Positions 5,143 to 11,772 of a stretch of DNA of 11,772 nt are shown here, in pieces. The notes beneath the pieces are model-generated. The model was not told the origin of the DNA, ran no database searches, and worked only from the letters and a program-made list of their open reading frames with translations. Source of the stretch: CAXYVX01 sp049297855. Lineage in GTDB: Bacteria > Patescibacteriota > Saccharimonadia > Saccharimonadales > Saccharimonadaceae. Position 1 is the stretch's first letter, and each line of letters starts with the position of its first letter. The DNA is taken from contig JBAQVB010000033.1 in NCBI GenBank assembly GCA_049297855.1, forward strand, positions 1 through 11,772, in the 5' to 3' direction. The position numbers were made by a program, and so were the translations under genes.

Positions 5143-5766
5143 CTAGGCTGTGCGCGACAACTCCACCACTGTCATGGCGTTCGGCAGGCTACCTTTTAGT
5201 TTGAGAATATTTTTTTTATCGTAAGCGCCACCGATCTGTTTAACGAATTCGTCAACCGAGTCCTGCGGCACAGGATATTTAATTGCACTATCTGCAAAAT
5301 GCGTTGGGATGACGATCTTGGGTGAAATTTGGCGCACGATTGTTGCCGCGTCGCGAGCATCTAGCGTATAGCCGCCACCGCCAATCGGTATAATTAATAT
5401 ATCGATGAGACCGAGCGTCTCTAGGTCATCGTCGCTCAGTGGAGCATCGGTGTGACCAATGATGGCGACGTGCGCATCTTTTGTCTCGAGCCGATACATA
5501 GTGCCACTCGTACCATCCTTGTCGGTGTGGACGTGAACCGGCAGGCCGCGCACGGAAATGTCTTTATGCTCATACTCGCCTGGCATATCGATGACGAAAT
5601 TTTTCGCTTCCCGCTCGCCCTGAGTAAATTGCGCCTGTGTTGATAAAATTACAGCATCCGGATTATTAGCTTCTTTAACAGATACATTCGACGTTGGATC
5701 AACAACAATTACAGCATCGTGATCCTTTATAACCACGCAATTAGCACCTTTATATTCAATCTCCAT
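5143..5766 (-). CDS. Metallo-beta-lactamase-fold protein (UlaG-like), metal site degenerate
   Basis: A 207-residue protein of the UlaG-like MBL-fold group (Lactamase_B_3 type). Family features present are MPGEYE near 60-65, AIIGHTDAPLS, a DILIIPIGGGGYTLDARDAA stretch and PKIVIPTHF. The usual metal motif SHxHxDH after the second strand is replaced by S-T-Q-A-Q-F-T (42-48), so all three His and the Asp are missing. A metal-dependent hydrolase function is therefore unlikely, although the later His of PTHF remains. Its ATG directly abuts the TAA of the upstream regulator gene, with AAGGGAG inside the end of that gene, so the two form an operon with coupled translation. It may act as a ligand-sensing or scaffold partner of the regulator; this is inference. 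Confidence 0.85.
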   Translation of the reverse strand: MEIEYKGANCVVIKDHDAVIVVDPTSNVSVKEANNPDAVILSTQAQFTQGEREAKNFVIDMPGEYEHKDISVRGLPVHVHTDKDGTSGTMYRLETKDAHVAIIGHTDAPLSDDDLETLGLIDILIIPIGGGGYTLDARDAATIVRQISPKIVIPTHFADSAIKYPVPQDSVDEFVKQIGGAYDKKNILKLKGSLPNAMTVVELSRTA

Positions 5767-6384
5767 TTAAGATTCTCCCTTACTTATTTTATTTACCTCG
5801 CTCACAAGATTTTCCGGATCATAAATCACCTGATTTTTTGATTGTATAATATCCATTACAAAAGCATCACGAACGCTCAAGCGGTAATAGAAGTCGTTAA
5901 ACGATAATTGCGTATACGACAACGAAACACCCGCTTCTTTTTCTAGAGCTTTCACTAAATTACGAAACTTAACACTGCCGATATCATCACCGGCCACTAA
6001 CAGATCTAATTTGGAATCTGATCCATAAACCAATTTACCGGCAAAAATAACAACTCGCACATCGCCGAGATTGGCGAATTTTTTAGCCCACGTTTTTGCG
6101 CCAACCTTAAGATCATCAGCCTTTTTGTCGTCGGCGGCAAACATGTCGTGTAACTGTTGATAAAATCGCCAATCTTGCGCCACTTCATAGTAGACTTTGT
6201 TATTCTCTTCGCTGGAAACAACGACGCCCACCGACACCAAGTTAGCCAGCTCGCGGCGCACGCTATTGATTTGCTCGTCAATTTCGCGGGTAATCTCGCG
6301 TACGTAAAAGGCTCGACCCGGGTTATTGAGAAAAAGCCCCAGTAATTTCACCCGTGTTTTTGAACCAAAAAGTTGATCAATCAT
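5767..6384 (-). CDS. Winged-helix regulator with nucleotidyltransferase-like C-terminal domain
   Basis: The protein has 205 residues from the ATG at 6384. That start is preferred over the ATG at 6390 because AGGAG lies 7 bases before it but only 1 base before the other. Residues 1-75 form an ArsR/MarR-like winged helix (TRVKLLGLFLNNPGRAFYVREI, then a recognition-helix region rich in Arg and a hydrophobic wing). Residues about 110-195 resemble the minimal nucleotidyltransferase fold: GSDSKLDLLV (121-130) stands where active enzymes have GS...SDxD. Only one Asp of the pair is kept, so catalysis is doubtful. It is the first gene of an operon with the MBL-fold gene and is likely a DNA-binding regulator. 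The target is unknown; autoregulation is plausible but no operator was identified. Confidence 0.8.
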   Translation of the reverse strand: MIDQLFGSKTRVKLLGLFLNNPGRAFYVREITREIDEQINSVRRELANLVSVGVVVSSEENNKVYYEVAQDWRFYQQLHDMFAADDKKADDLKVGAKTWAKKFANLGDVRVVIFAGKLVYGSDSKLDLLVAGDDIGSVKFRNLVKALEKEAGVSLSYTQLSFNDFYYRLSVRDAFVMDIIQSKNQVIYDPENLVSEVNKISKGES

Positions 6385-6403
6385 CTTCATTCTCCTCGCA
6401 TTT

Positions 6404-6432
6404 ATTTTATCACACTCGAGGCTAAACGTAAA
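6404..6432 (-). promoter_or_regulatory. Promoter of the regulator/MBL operon
   Basis: On the minus strand TTTACG (6427-6432) is 17 bases from TAAAAT (6404-6409), with TGa before the -10 box. The predicted start is near 6397, only about 13 bases before the ATG, which still includes the AGGAG site. Confidence 0.6.
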
Positions 6433-6463
6433 AAATGTATTCGTTATAAAACTATACGGTTAA

Positions 6464-7426
6464 TTATTTTATGCTTAACTGTTGTTGTAAGAAGTCCGGT
6501 ATTTGATCAGACAGTAGCCAAGTAATCGCTTTGTTGCGCCGAAACCAGGTCATTTGTCGTTTAGCCAGGTGCCAATCTTTGATAGCAGCCAGCCTTTCTG
6601 CCTCGCTACACGTTAATTCGCCATTCATTTCACGTAATTTATACAAATAAAGGTTACTTTTCAGAGCTTCCGGAAGGGCAGCAAAATCGGTTTTAGACCA
6701 CGACCTTTGTTCTACTTTTTGAGCAAAATTGGCTGCATATTGATCAAATGCATTACGCGTTTCGTCGGCTAAGTTAGGATTCTTAAACATCTCGCCGATG
6801 CGCTGCCTAATTCTTTGACGAACAATAATTTTATCAAAACTAATTCCAACAATAATGATATTCGGTTGTATTTTATATCTGTTATTTGATGTTGAAACAA
6901 CATCGTTATTAACATAAAATCTTTCAATCGCACGTATTAAATATCGTGCATTTTTAAAATTTTTTGGCATAGAAATTTTGTGTTCAATAATAATTTGCTG
7001 AAGTTCCATTATAGATTTATTAGCCAGCTGTTCACGAATTTGATATTTTTGCGTATCATTAGTTGGTCGATAAAAATCGTAATTAAAAATCACCGCGTCA
7101 ACATAAAGTCCACTACCGCCAACCATAATTGGCAAATGACCCCGTTGGCGAATTTCACGAATTTTTTGCTGAGCATATTTCTGAAAATCAGCGGCCGTAA
7201 AGGAATCATTGGGATCCACTAGGTCGATTCCCCAGTGCGGCACGCCGCCCATTTCAGCCGTAGTTGGCTTAGCGGTGCCGATATTTAAACCACGATAAAT
7301 TGCGCGCGAATCGGCCGATATTACCTCACCATTAAAACGCCGAGATAGTTCAATGCCGAGCGCTGTTTTACCAGCTGCTGTTGATCCCACAACAACTACT
7401 AGGGGTAACGGCTGCGCTATATTCAT
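6464..7426 (-). CDS. miaA: tRNA dimethylallyltransferase
   Basis: MiaA transfers a dimethylallyl group to N6 of A37 in tRNAs that read codons starting with U, improving codon-anticodon stability. The 320-residue protein has the P-loop GSTAAGKT (14-21), the ISADSRAIYRGLNIGTAKPT substrate-binding segment and VGGSGLYVDAVI. C-terminally it carries the KRQMTWFRRN tRNA-contact region. Length is normal. The ATG overlaps the stop of the upstream alkyltransferase-like gene by four bases (ATGA) and has no good ribosome-binding site, so it relies on translational coupling. The middle of the gene (about 6800-7100) is noticeably more AT-rich than the flanking genes. No clear terminator follows. Confidence 0.96.
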   Translation of the reverse strand: MNIAQPLPLVVVVGSTAAGKTALGIELSRRFNGEVISADSRAIYRGLNIGTAKPTTAEMGGVPHWGIDLVDPNDSFTAADFQKYAQQKIREIRQRGHLPIMVGGSGLYVDAVIFNYDFYRPTNDTQKYQIREQLANKSIMELQQIIIEHKISMPKNFKNARYLIRAIERFYVNNDVVSTSNNRYKIQPNIIIVGISFDKIIVRQRIRQRIGEMFKNPNLADETRNAFDQYAANFAQKVEQRSWSKTDFAALPEALKSNLYLYKLREMNGELTCSEAERLAAIKDWHLAKRQMTWFRRNKAITWLLSDQIPDFLQQQLSIK

Positions 7427-7767
7427 TTAACGACACGATTAATAAATGGATTCCAGATCAGCCTTGCAAAATCTTCAACTATAAAATCATCGGATACTTT
7501 GACGCCCTCGGCCTCTAGATCACGCTTATGACCTGGCCGACCGCCCCAATATCCACTTGCCAGACCACCAAAACGATTAACTACGCGTTGCCACGGAAGT
7601 TCGGTCGGGCCAAAATGAGCGATCGCCCCAACTACACGCGCGGCATAAGCCGAACCGGCGCAAGCCGCCACGTCGCCATAAGTCATAACGCGGCCCCGCG
7701 GAATCTGCGTTATGATTGTGTAAACTCTGGCGCGAAAGCTGTCCTTTGAATTATAATTGGACTCCAT
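7423..7767 (-). CDS. Alkyltransferase-like (ATL) protein, Trp in place of catalytic Cys
   Basis: This 114-residue protein matches the DNA-binding domain of O6-alkylguanine-DNA alkyltransferases. It has IPRGRVMTYGDVA (22-34), an Arg-finger region AARVVGAIA (42-50) and the active-site segment LPWQRVVN. Trp59 replaces the alkyl-accepting Cys of the PCHR motif. This marks the ATL family (Atl1/YbaZ type), which binds O6-alkylguanine, flips the base and is known to hand damage to nucleotide excision repair without dealkylating it. It is the first gene of an overlapping pair with miaA. A TATAAT box lies just upstream, and AAGG about 8 bases before the ATG is a weak ribosome-binding site. Confidence 0.93.
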   Translation of the reverse strand: MESNYNSKDSFRARVYTIITQIPRGRVMTYGDVAACAGSAYAARVVGAIAHFGPTELPWQRVVNRFGGLASGYWGGRPGHKRDLEAEGVKVSDDFIVEDFARLIWNPFINRVVK

Positions 7768-7778
7768 GATTCAACCTT

Positions 7779-7807
7779 ATTATACCATGCCGCTAGACGG
7801 CGACCAA
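7779..7807 (-). promoter_or_regulatory. Promoter of the ATL-miaA operon
   Basis: TTGGTC (7802-7807), 17 bases, then TATAAT (7779-7784) with TGg before it, all on the minus strand. The predicted start is near 7772, leaving a leader of only about five bases, so a Shine-Dalgarno site would be largely lost from the mRNA. Confidence 0.6.
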
Positions 7808-7860
7808 GAACCCACGCACAATCGCTACCAACGCCAATAAAACTTAGCTTCGACATTAAA

Positions 7861-9756
7861 TTAGAGCGACGATTTACTAACGCGCGTTTTCGCCTCATTG
7901 GCGATCGTTTTCAAAAGAACGTCAATTCTATAGCTTCGTTCCGCATCGCCGGTACGCCAATCAGATCGCACGCGTGGCGTCACATCGTTACCATTAGCTT
8001 CCCTGTCACCAATCACAATCACGTAGGGTACTTTATATAACGAAGCGTTGCGAATTTTTTTGCCAACGCTGTTGTTTGTATCATCCACGAAAATGCGCAC
8101 TCCGTCGTCAACGGCTCGCACGCGGATGTCATTAATCATTTTAACCACGCCGTCGCTATCGTTGACTTGAATAACGCGCAGTTGTTCGGGCGCACACCAA
8201 ACCGGGAAATTACCGGCGGTATGTTCAATATAAACACTCATAAAGCGTTCAATTGAACCAAGCAATGCGCAATGAATCATGACTGGCCGCGCCGGGTTAC
8301 CATCTTCATCTGAATATTCCAAATTAAACCGCTCCGGCTGTACGAAATCTAGTTGCGCCGTCGCAAGCTGATGCTCTCGACCCAACGCGTCGGTGGCCAT
8401 AAAATCGATTTTGGGCCCATAAAATGCCGCCTCGCCAGTCTGCTCAAAATAGTCCAGTCCGGACTCAACCACCGCTTGTTTCAGCTGATTTTGCGCCGAT
8501 TGCCACATTTCCTTTGAGCCAAGATACGCATCTGAATCGTCGCGATAGCTGAGGCGCACGCGCAACTTCATGCCGACCGTACGATACAACTCGCCAACCG
8601 CGCCCATTAATTGGCCAATCACCAATTCAATTTGATCCGGACGCACAAACGCGTGCGAATCATCCTGCGTCAGAGCACGCACGCGGCTTAGCCCGCCGAG
8701 CTCTCCCGGTTTTTCGTCGCGATAATCAGTAGTAGTTTCTAAATATGCAATTGGCATTTCGCGATAACTGCGATGCCGACTGGCGAAAATTTGTGCATGG
8801 TGTGGACAGTTCATCGGTTTCATCATGAAATGCTCTTTGCTGACCTGTCCCTCAACCGCAAAACCTTCACCAAATTTTGCCAAATGACCAGATTTTTCAT
8901 ACAGCGCCAACTTTGTAATGTGCGACGAAAACACCTTCTGAAAACCGATTTTTTCGCGCAGTTCTTCTGAAAAACGCGCCAATTCATTACGCACAACGGT
9001 GCCGCGCGGCGTAAATAGCGGTAAACCCGGACCGATCAAATCGCTAAAAATAAATAGATCTAAATCTCGGCCCAGCTTGCGATGATCACGTTTTTTTGCC
9101 TCCTCACGTTGTGCCAAAAAGGCTTTTAGATCAGTTCCACTCGCAAAAGCCAAACCGTAAATGCGCGTCATCATTTCGCGCTTCTCATCGCCCCGCCAAT
9201 ATGCGCCCGCCACCCGGTCTAGTTTAAATCCGTCAACCGGCAAATCACCGGTATTCGCCACATGTCCGCCGCGGCAAAGATCTGTAAAGTCACCGTTGGT
9301 CATGAAATTAACGCTCTCGGCGTGGTCGTCGGCCGTCGAATTGACGCTCGTCGTGCCATGTTCAGCTAGATCATTGATTAGCTCCAATTTGAAAGGTTGG
9401 TTGTTTCGCGTGGCCCAATCGCGCGCCTCAGCGATCGACTTTTGCGAGGCCACAAACGTTTGCTTTTCGTTGATAATTTTGCGCATTTCCGCTTCAATTT
9501 TTGACAAATCGGTCTCGTTGAACTTATCCGGAAAAATCATATCGTAATAAAATCCATTATCGACCACCGGACCAACGCCAAATTTAACGTTTTTATATCC
9601 GTAAAGTCGCGCCACGGCCGCAGCCAGAACGTGCGCCAAGCTGTGACGAACTTTAGTTAATTGATCATCCTGTTGCATCGGCGCGATTTCATCATCACGC
9701 AAACTAATTTTACTAAGTGCCGCCAAATGACGCACGTCATCCTCGCTGATATTCAT
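7861..9756 (-). CDS. thrS: Threonyl-tRNA synthetase lacking TGS domain, with GatC-like N-terminus
   Basis: ThrRS charges tRNA-Thr. The 631-residue protein (ATG at 9756) starts with about 30 residues resembling the N-terminus of GatC (ISEDDVRHLAALSKISL, then DDEIAPMQQD), in place of the usual N1/TGS domain. The editing domain follows (35-200) with HSLAH (38-42) and C161...H165, as needed to clear Ser-tRNA-Thr. The class II catalytic core (about 225-515) has motif 2 (YRDEKPGELGGLSRVRALTQDDSH) and motif 3 around GSIERF; zinc ligands C317, H368 and H495 are present. The anticodon-binding domain (520-631) ends the protein. All key residues are intact, so the enzyme should be active. An in-frame TTG at 9774 is rejected because it overlaps the -10 box. 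Confidence 0.95.
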   Translation of the reverse strand: MNISEDDVRHLAALSKISLRDDEIAPMQQDDQLTKVRHSLAHVLAAAVARLYGYKNVKFGVGPVVDNGFYYDMIFPDKFNETDLSKIEAEMRKIINEKQTFVASQKSIAEARDWATRNNQPFKLELINDLAEHGTTSVNSTADDHAESVNFMTNGDFTDLCRGGHVANTGDLPVDGFKLDRVAGAYWRGDEKREMMTRIYGLAFASGTDLKAFLAQREEAKKRDHRKLGRDLDLFIFSDLIGPGLPLFTPRGTVVRNELARFSEELREKIGFQKVFSSHITKLALYEKSGHLAKFGEGFAVEGQVSKEHFMMKPMNCPHHAQIFASRHRSYREMPIAYLETTTDYRDEKPGELGGLSRVRALTQDDSHAFVRPDQIELVIGQLMGAVGELYRTVGMKLRVRLSYRDDSDAYLGSKEMWQSAQNQLKQAVVESGLDYFEQTGEAAFYGPKIDFMATDALGREHQLATAQLDFVQPERFNLEYSDEDGNPARPVMIHCALLGSIERFMSVYIEHTAGNFPVWCAPEQLRVIQVNDSDGVVKMINDIRVRAVDDGVRIFVDDTNNSVGKKIRNASLYKVPYVIVIGDREANGNDVTPRVRSDWRTGDAERSYRIDVLLKTIANEAKTRVSKSSL

Positions 9757-9762
9757 GGATAT

Positions 9763-9768
9763 ATTGTA
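9763..9768 (-). promoter_or_regulatory. Extended -10 box for a leaderless thrS transcript
   Basis: The minus strand reads TGCTACAAT; the -10 box ends six bases before the ATG at 9756, so the mRNA should start at the initiation codon. There is no ribosome-binding site. No convincing -35 box was found. Confidence 0.5.
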
Positions 9769-9914
9769 GCACAATAGACGAATAGTTCATCTTGGGACTT
9801 AGGTAGTAACTTAATTACTCGCACAATTGTCCTTGCAATATCGGACTATAGACTGTAATGGTGATAGCTTTCTACTAATCCATCGAAACGAACAGGGCCG
9901 TTGTGACGCATTCA

Positions 9915-11772
9915 TTAGCCATAGTTTAGGTTTAAAACTAGTCCCAAATCCTGGATCGCACGTGACAGCATGTGACCAACTGCGGTGCGCGTTACGGCCG
10001 TATAGTGAGTTCCGTCCAACAACAATTGCGGTGGGACCTGGCCAACTGAAATTGCGTCCATGTCTGCCTGGGTAGCTGTTAGCCCTGTATCCTCCAGACC
10101 GTAGCTGACGAGGTATTGACGCAGGCTGATGAAGCGTCTGCCGAATGCTGCAGTCATAGCCGACTCGTAATCTGCACGCGATGCGGCGGTGCCGGACGAT
10201 AGGCCGAGAATGAGGAACTTTTTCCCCGGGAAGTGAGCGATCATCAACTGGTGCTTTTGTACCATGGTAGCCGGATCAAAAACACCATCGTTTTGGCCCA
10301 TGAAGATAATCATGAGATCAGCAACGTTTTGGCTGCGATCATAAAACGTGGTCATCGGTGTAGGACGATCGATTGTTAGAACTGTTCCGGCGGTCGTGCG
10401 ACTAAATGTATATGTGCCAACCGGGTCGTTATAGGTGCTGCCTGTCCAAACCAGCGTGCCCTCAATTCCATCAATTTTCACTGGGTTCACGTGCGAGCTG
10501 CCACCTTGCCTAAGGGGACCAGCCGTATCGCCGAGTGCCGTGGGGAAACTGGGGTTTGGGTCCGCAGGCACCAGCGTCACAGTGGAGGTGTCACCGGGAA
10601 TCGTCACACCGCTGATGGTCATCACGTCACCACCCTGTCTAGCCATAATCGTTCCCGAGCCCTCGCCACCAGTGCCGGCATTGAGAACGGACACGCCCAG
10701 GTCGGAGGCGATGGTGTCCGGCCAGCCGCCCATAGCCGTCAAAGAGTCGCCCCAACAGACGATTCTTTCTGACGCTGTGCCAGGAGCGGACGGAGCGGAC
10801 GTAAAAGCTTTTTCGGCGATTGCAGCAACTACCTCATCTACCGCGTCGATGGTGACGTCAAGAGATACTGGCCCTGATACTGGTGGTGGATTCAAGCGAA
10901 AGATTAGTCGCAAATTTGGGTCGGGATCCATATGGGCGTTGGCAGCTACGATTTGCGCCAGATCAATGGTTGTCACTTCATCGTTACCGACCATCCCTAC
11001 AATGCTCGGATAGTGTGACCAATCTTCGCGATCAGAAACGACCACCTGCCATAGAGGTGATCCGACTGAACGAATCGCATACCGAGTGTTGGCAAGCGTG
11101 GAAAACGTGCCAAATGAAAAATCAAGATAAATGTAGTTTTTATATAATGCAACGTCTGGAATGCTAACAACAAACCGATTTCGACGAGGAGTAGAGAGAT
11201 ACTGGCCTAGATAGACGTTTTCTCCACGAAGAGGTGGCGGCATGGCGATGAAATGTGGCATAGTTACACCGGCAATAGTGGTGACAGCAGTTGTTGTAGC
11301 TGCCGTCACGGCATCTGCAATGCTCACACCAACCGTGAAAACGGTCGGAACCGGCATCAAAGCTCCTACATTATTATTCCGAAAAATCAACCACACCCGA
11401 TCCGTAAATGTAGCGGGTAACGTTAGCGGCACGACCATCAGACCGTTGATCACACCCTCATTAACGGTTACCGTGCCCCAATCCTGTCCAACCCCCATGA
11501 GAATCTCAAAACCATCGAGACCAGTTTCGGTAATTATTAACTTCGCGTTTGCCAAATCAGCTACGGTTCCCAGGTTGAACGACACATACCAATATCCCGA
11601 TGTCGGCTGGTTTGTCACCGTGCCGACATACGATCCGTCCTTTTTCCAGGTGCCCTGAAGAGAGTATCCGGCTGGGAGATTACCACCGTAGTCGCCTGTA
11701 GGGACGTTGGCTATCGCCGATACCGACCCGGATCCTGGTGTGCCTGCGCTGCCTGTTGCGCCTTGCGGAATA
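9915..11772 (-). CDS. Modular SGNH/GDSL hydrolase, tail-fibre- or adhesin-like, 5' end missing
   Basis: The frame is open from the window edge to TAA at 9915-9917, giving 618 visible C-terminal residues; the true start is outside. First comes a collagen-like stretch (GATGSAGTPGSGS, near 11727-11766). Two related beta-rich domains of about 100 residues follow (11594-11300 and 11145-10845), and then an SGNH hydrolase domain. Its blocks are GDSLT (about 10743-10757), a Gly-rich block II, GQND (10287-10298) and DGTH (10005-10016), giving Ser, Gly, Asn and the Asp-His pair. Such enzymes deacetylate or deesterify glycans. The modular plan fits phage tail fibres or secreted adhesins. The gene is more GC-rich than its neighbours, which suggests transfer. 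No membrane anchor is seen in the visible part. Confidence 0.8.
   Translation of the reverse strand, partial: IPQGATGSAGTPGSGSVSAIANVPTGDYGGNLPAGYSLQGTWKKDGSYVGTVTNQPTSGYWYVSFNLGTVADLANAKLIITETGLDGFEILMGVGQDWGTVTVNEGVINGLMVVPLTLPATFTDRVWLIFRNNNVGALMPVPTVFTVGVSIADAVTAATTTAVTTIAGVTMPHFIAMPPPLRGENVYLGQYLSTPRRNRFVVSIPDVALYKNYIYLDFSFGTFSTLANTRYAIRSVGSPLWQVVVSDREDWSHYPSIVGMVGNDEVTTIDLAQIVAANAHMDPDPNLRLIFRLNPPPVSGPVSLDVTIDAVDEVVAAIAEKAFTSAPSAPGTASERIVCWGDSLTAMGGWPDTIASDLGVSVLNAGTGGEGSGTIMARQGGDVMTISGVTIPGDTSTVTLVPADPNPSFPTALGDTAGPLRQGGSSHVNPVKIDGIEGTLVWTGSTYNDPVGTYTFSRTTAGTVLTIDRPTPMTTFYDRSQNVADLMIIFMGQNDGVFDPATMVQKHQLMIAHFPGKKFLILGLSSGTAASRADYESAMTAAFGRRFISLRQYLVSYGLEDTGLTATQADMDAISVGQVPPQLLLDGTHYTAVTRTAVGHMLSRAIQDLGLVLNLNYG

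Noticed and set aside
7423..7767. Annotation of this gene as an active methylated-DNA-cysteine methyltransferase
   Set aside because: The acceptor Cys is replaced by Trp59 in the PWQR motif, so alkyl transfer is not possible; ATL is the right family.
7710..7856. Small minus-strand frame of 48 codons starting 5 bases after thrS
   Set aside because: It has no ribosome-binding site, overlaps the ATL promoter and the 5' part of the ATL gene, and shows no recognisable motif.
9811..9915. 34-codon minus-strand frame whose ATG overlaps the stop of the SGNH gene (TAATG)
   Set aside because: The overlap would suit a phage-type coupled gene, but there is no Shine-Dalgarno site, no hydrophobic segment and no recognisable sequence.

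Overview
The window looks like a compact, streamlined bacterial chromosome, most likely a Candidate Phyla Radiation lineage close to Saccharibacteria. This placement is inferred from gene content and style: short ribosomal proteins, short intergenic gaps, a ThrRS without a TGS domain, and several catalytically degenerate small proteins. It was not tested phylogenetically. The standard code fits, because TGA serves as a stop at the alkyltransferase-like gene.

Layout. Positions 3-236 hold the 3' end of a YifB/ComM Mg-chelatase-like ATPase. A three-helix membrane protein of unknown function (minus strand) follows. Its promoter is predicted to carry nine G residues in the -35/-10 spacer. A divergent promoter drives the infC-rpmI-rplT operon (IF3, L35, L20); infC appears to start at AUA, and rplT is followed by an intrinsic terminator. 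From there almost everything is on the minus strand: rnpB with a very long P12 helix; a Nudix-RNase H fusion; a rod-like structured segment with its own promoter (3877-3993); a site-2-protease-like membrane peptidase; rpmB (L28); a two-gene unit of a winged-helix/nucleotidyltransferase-like regulator and a metallo-beta-lactamase-fold protein; an alkyltransferase-like protein overlapping miaA; and thrS.

Most of this block is translation and RNA metabolism. The thrS product begins with a GatC-like segment of about 30 residues where the TGS domain would normally be. Three genes (S2P, atl, thrS) have a -10 box ending only 6 to 11 bases before the start codon, which suggests leaderless or nearly leaderless mRNAs.

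The last 1.9 kb (9915-11772, minus strand) differs: a more GC-rich partial gene for a modular protein with a collagen-like Gly-X-Y stretch, two tandem related beta-rich domains and a C-terminal SGNH/GDSL hydrolase. It resembles phage tail-fibre or receptor-binding proteins or a secreted adhesin, and may mark the edge of a prophage or other accessory island next to thrS.

The points most worth following up are the poly-G promoter, the GatC-ThrRS fusion, the candidate structured RNA and the enlarged RNase P RNA. No CRISPR array, tRNA gene, rRNA gene or insertion sequence was seen.
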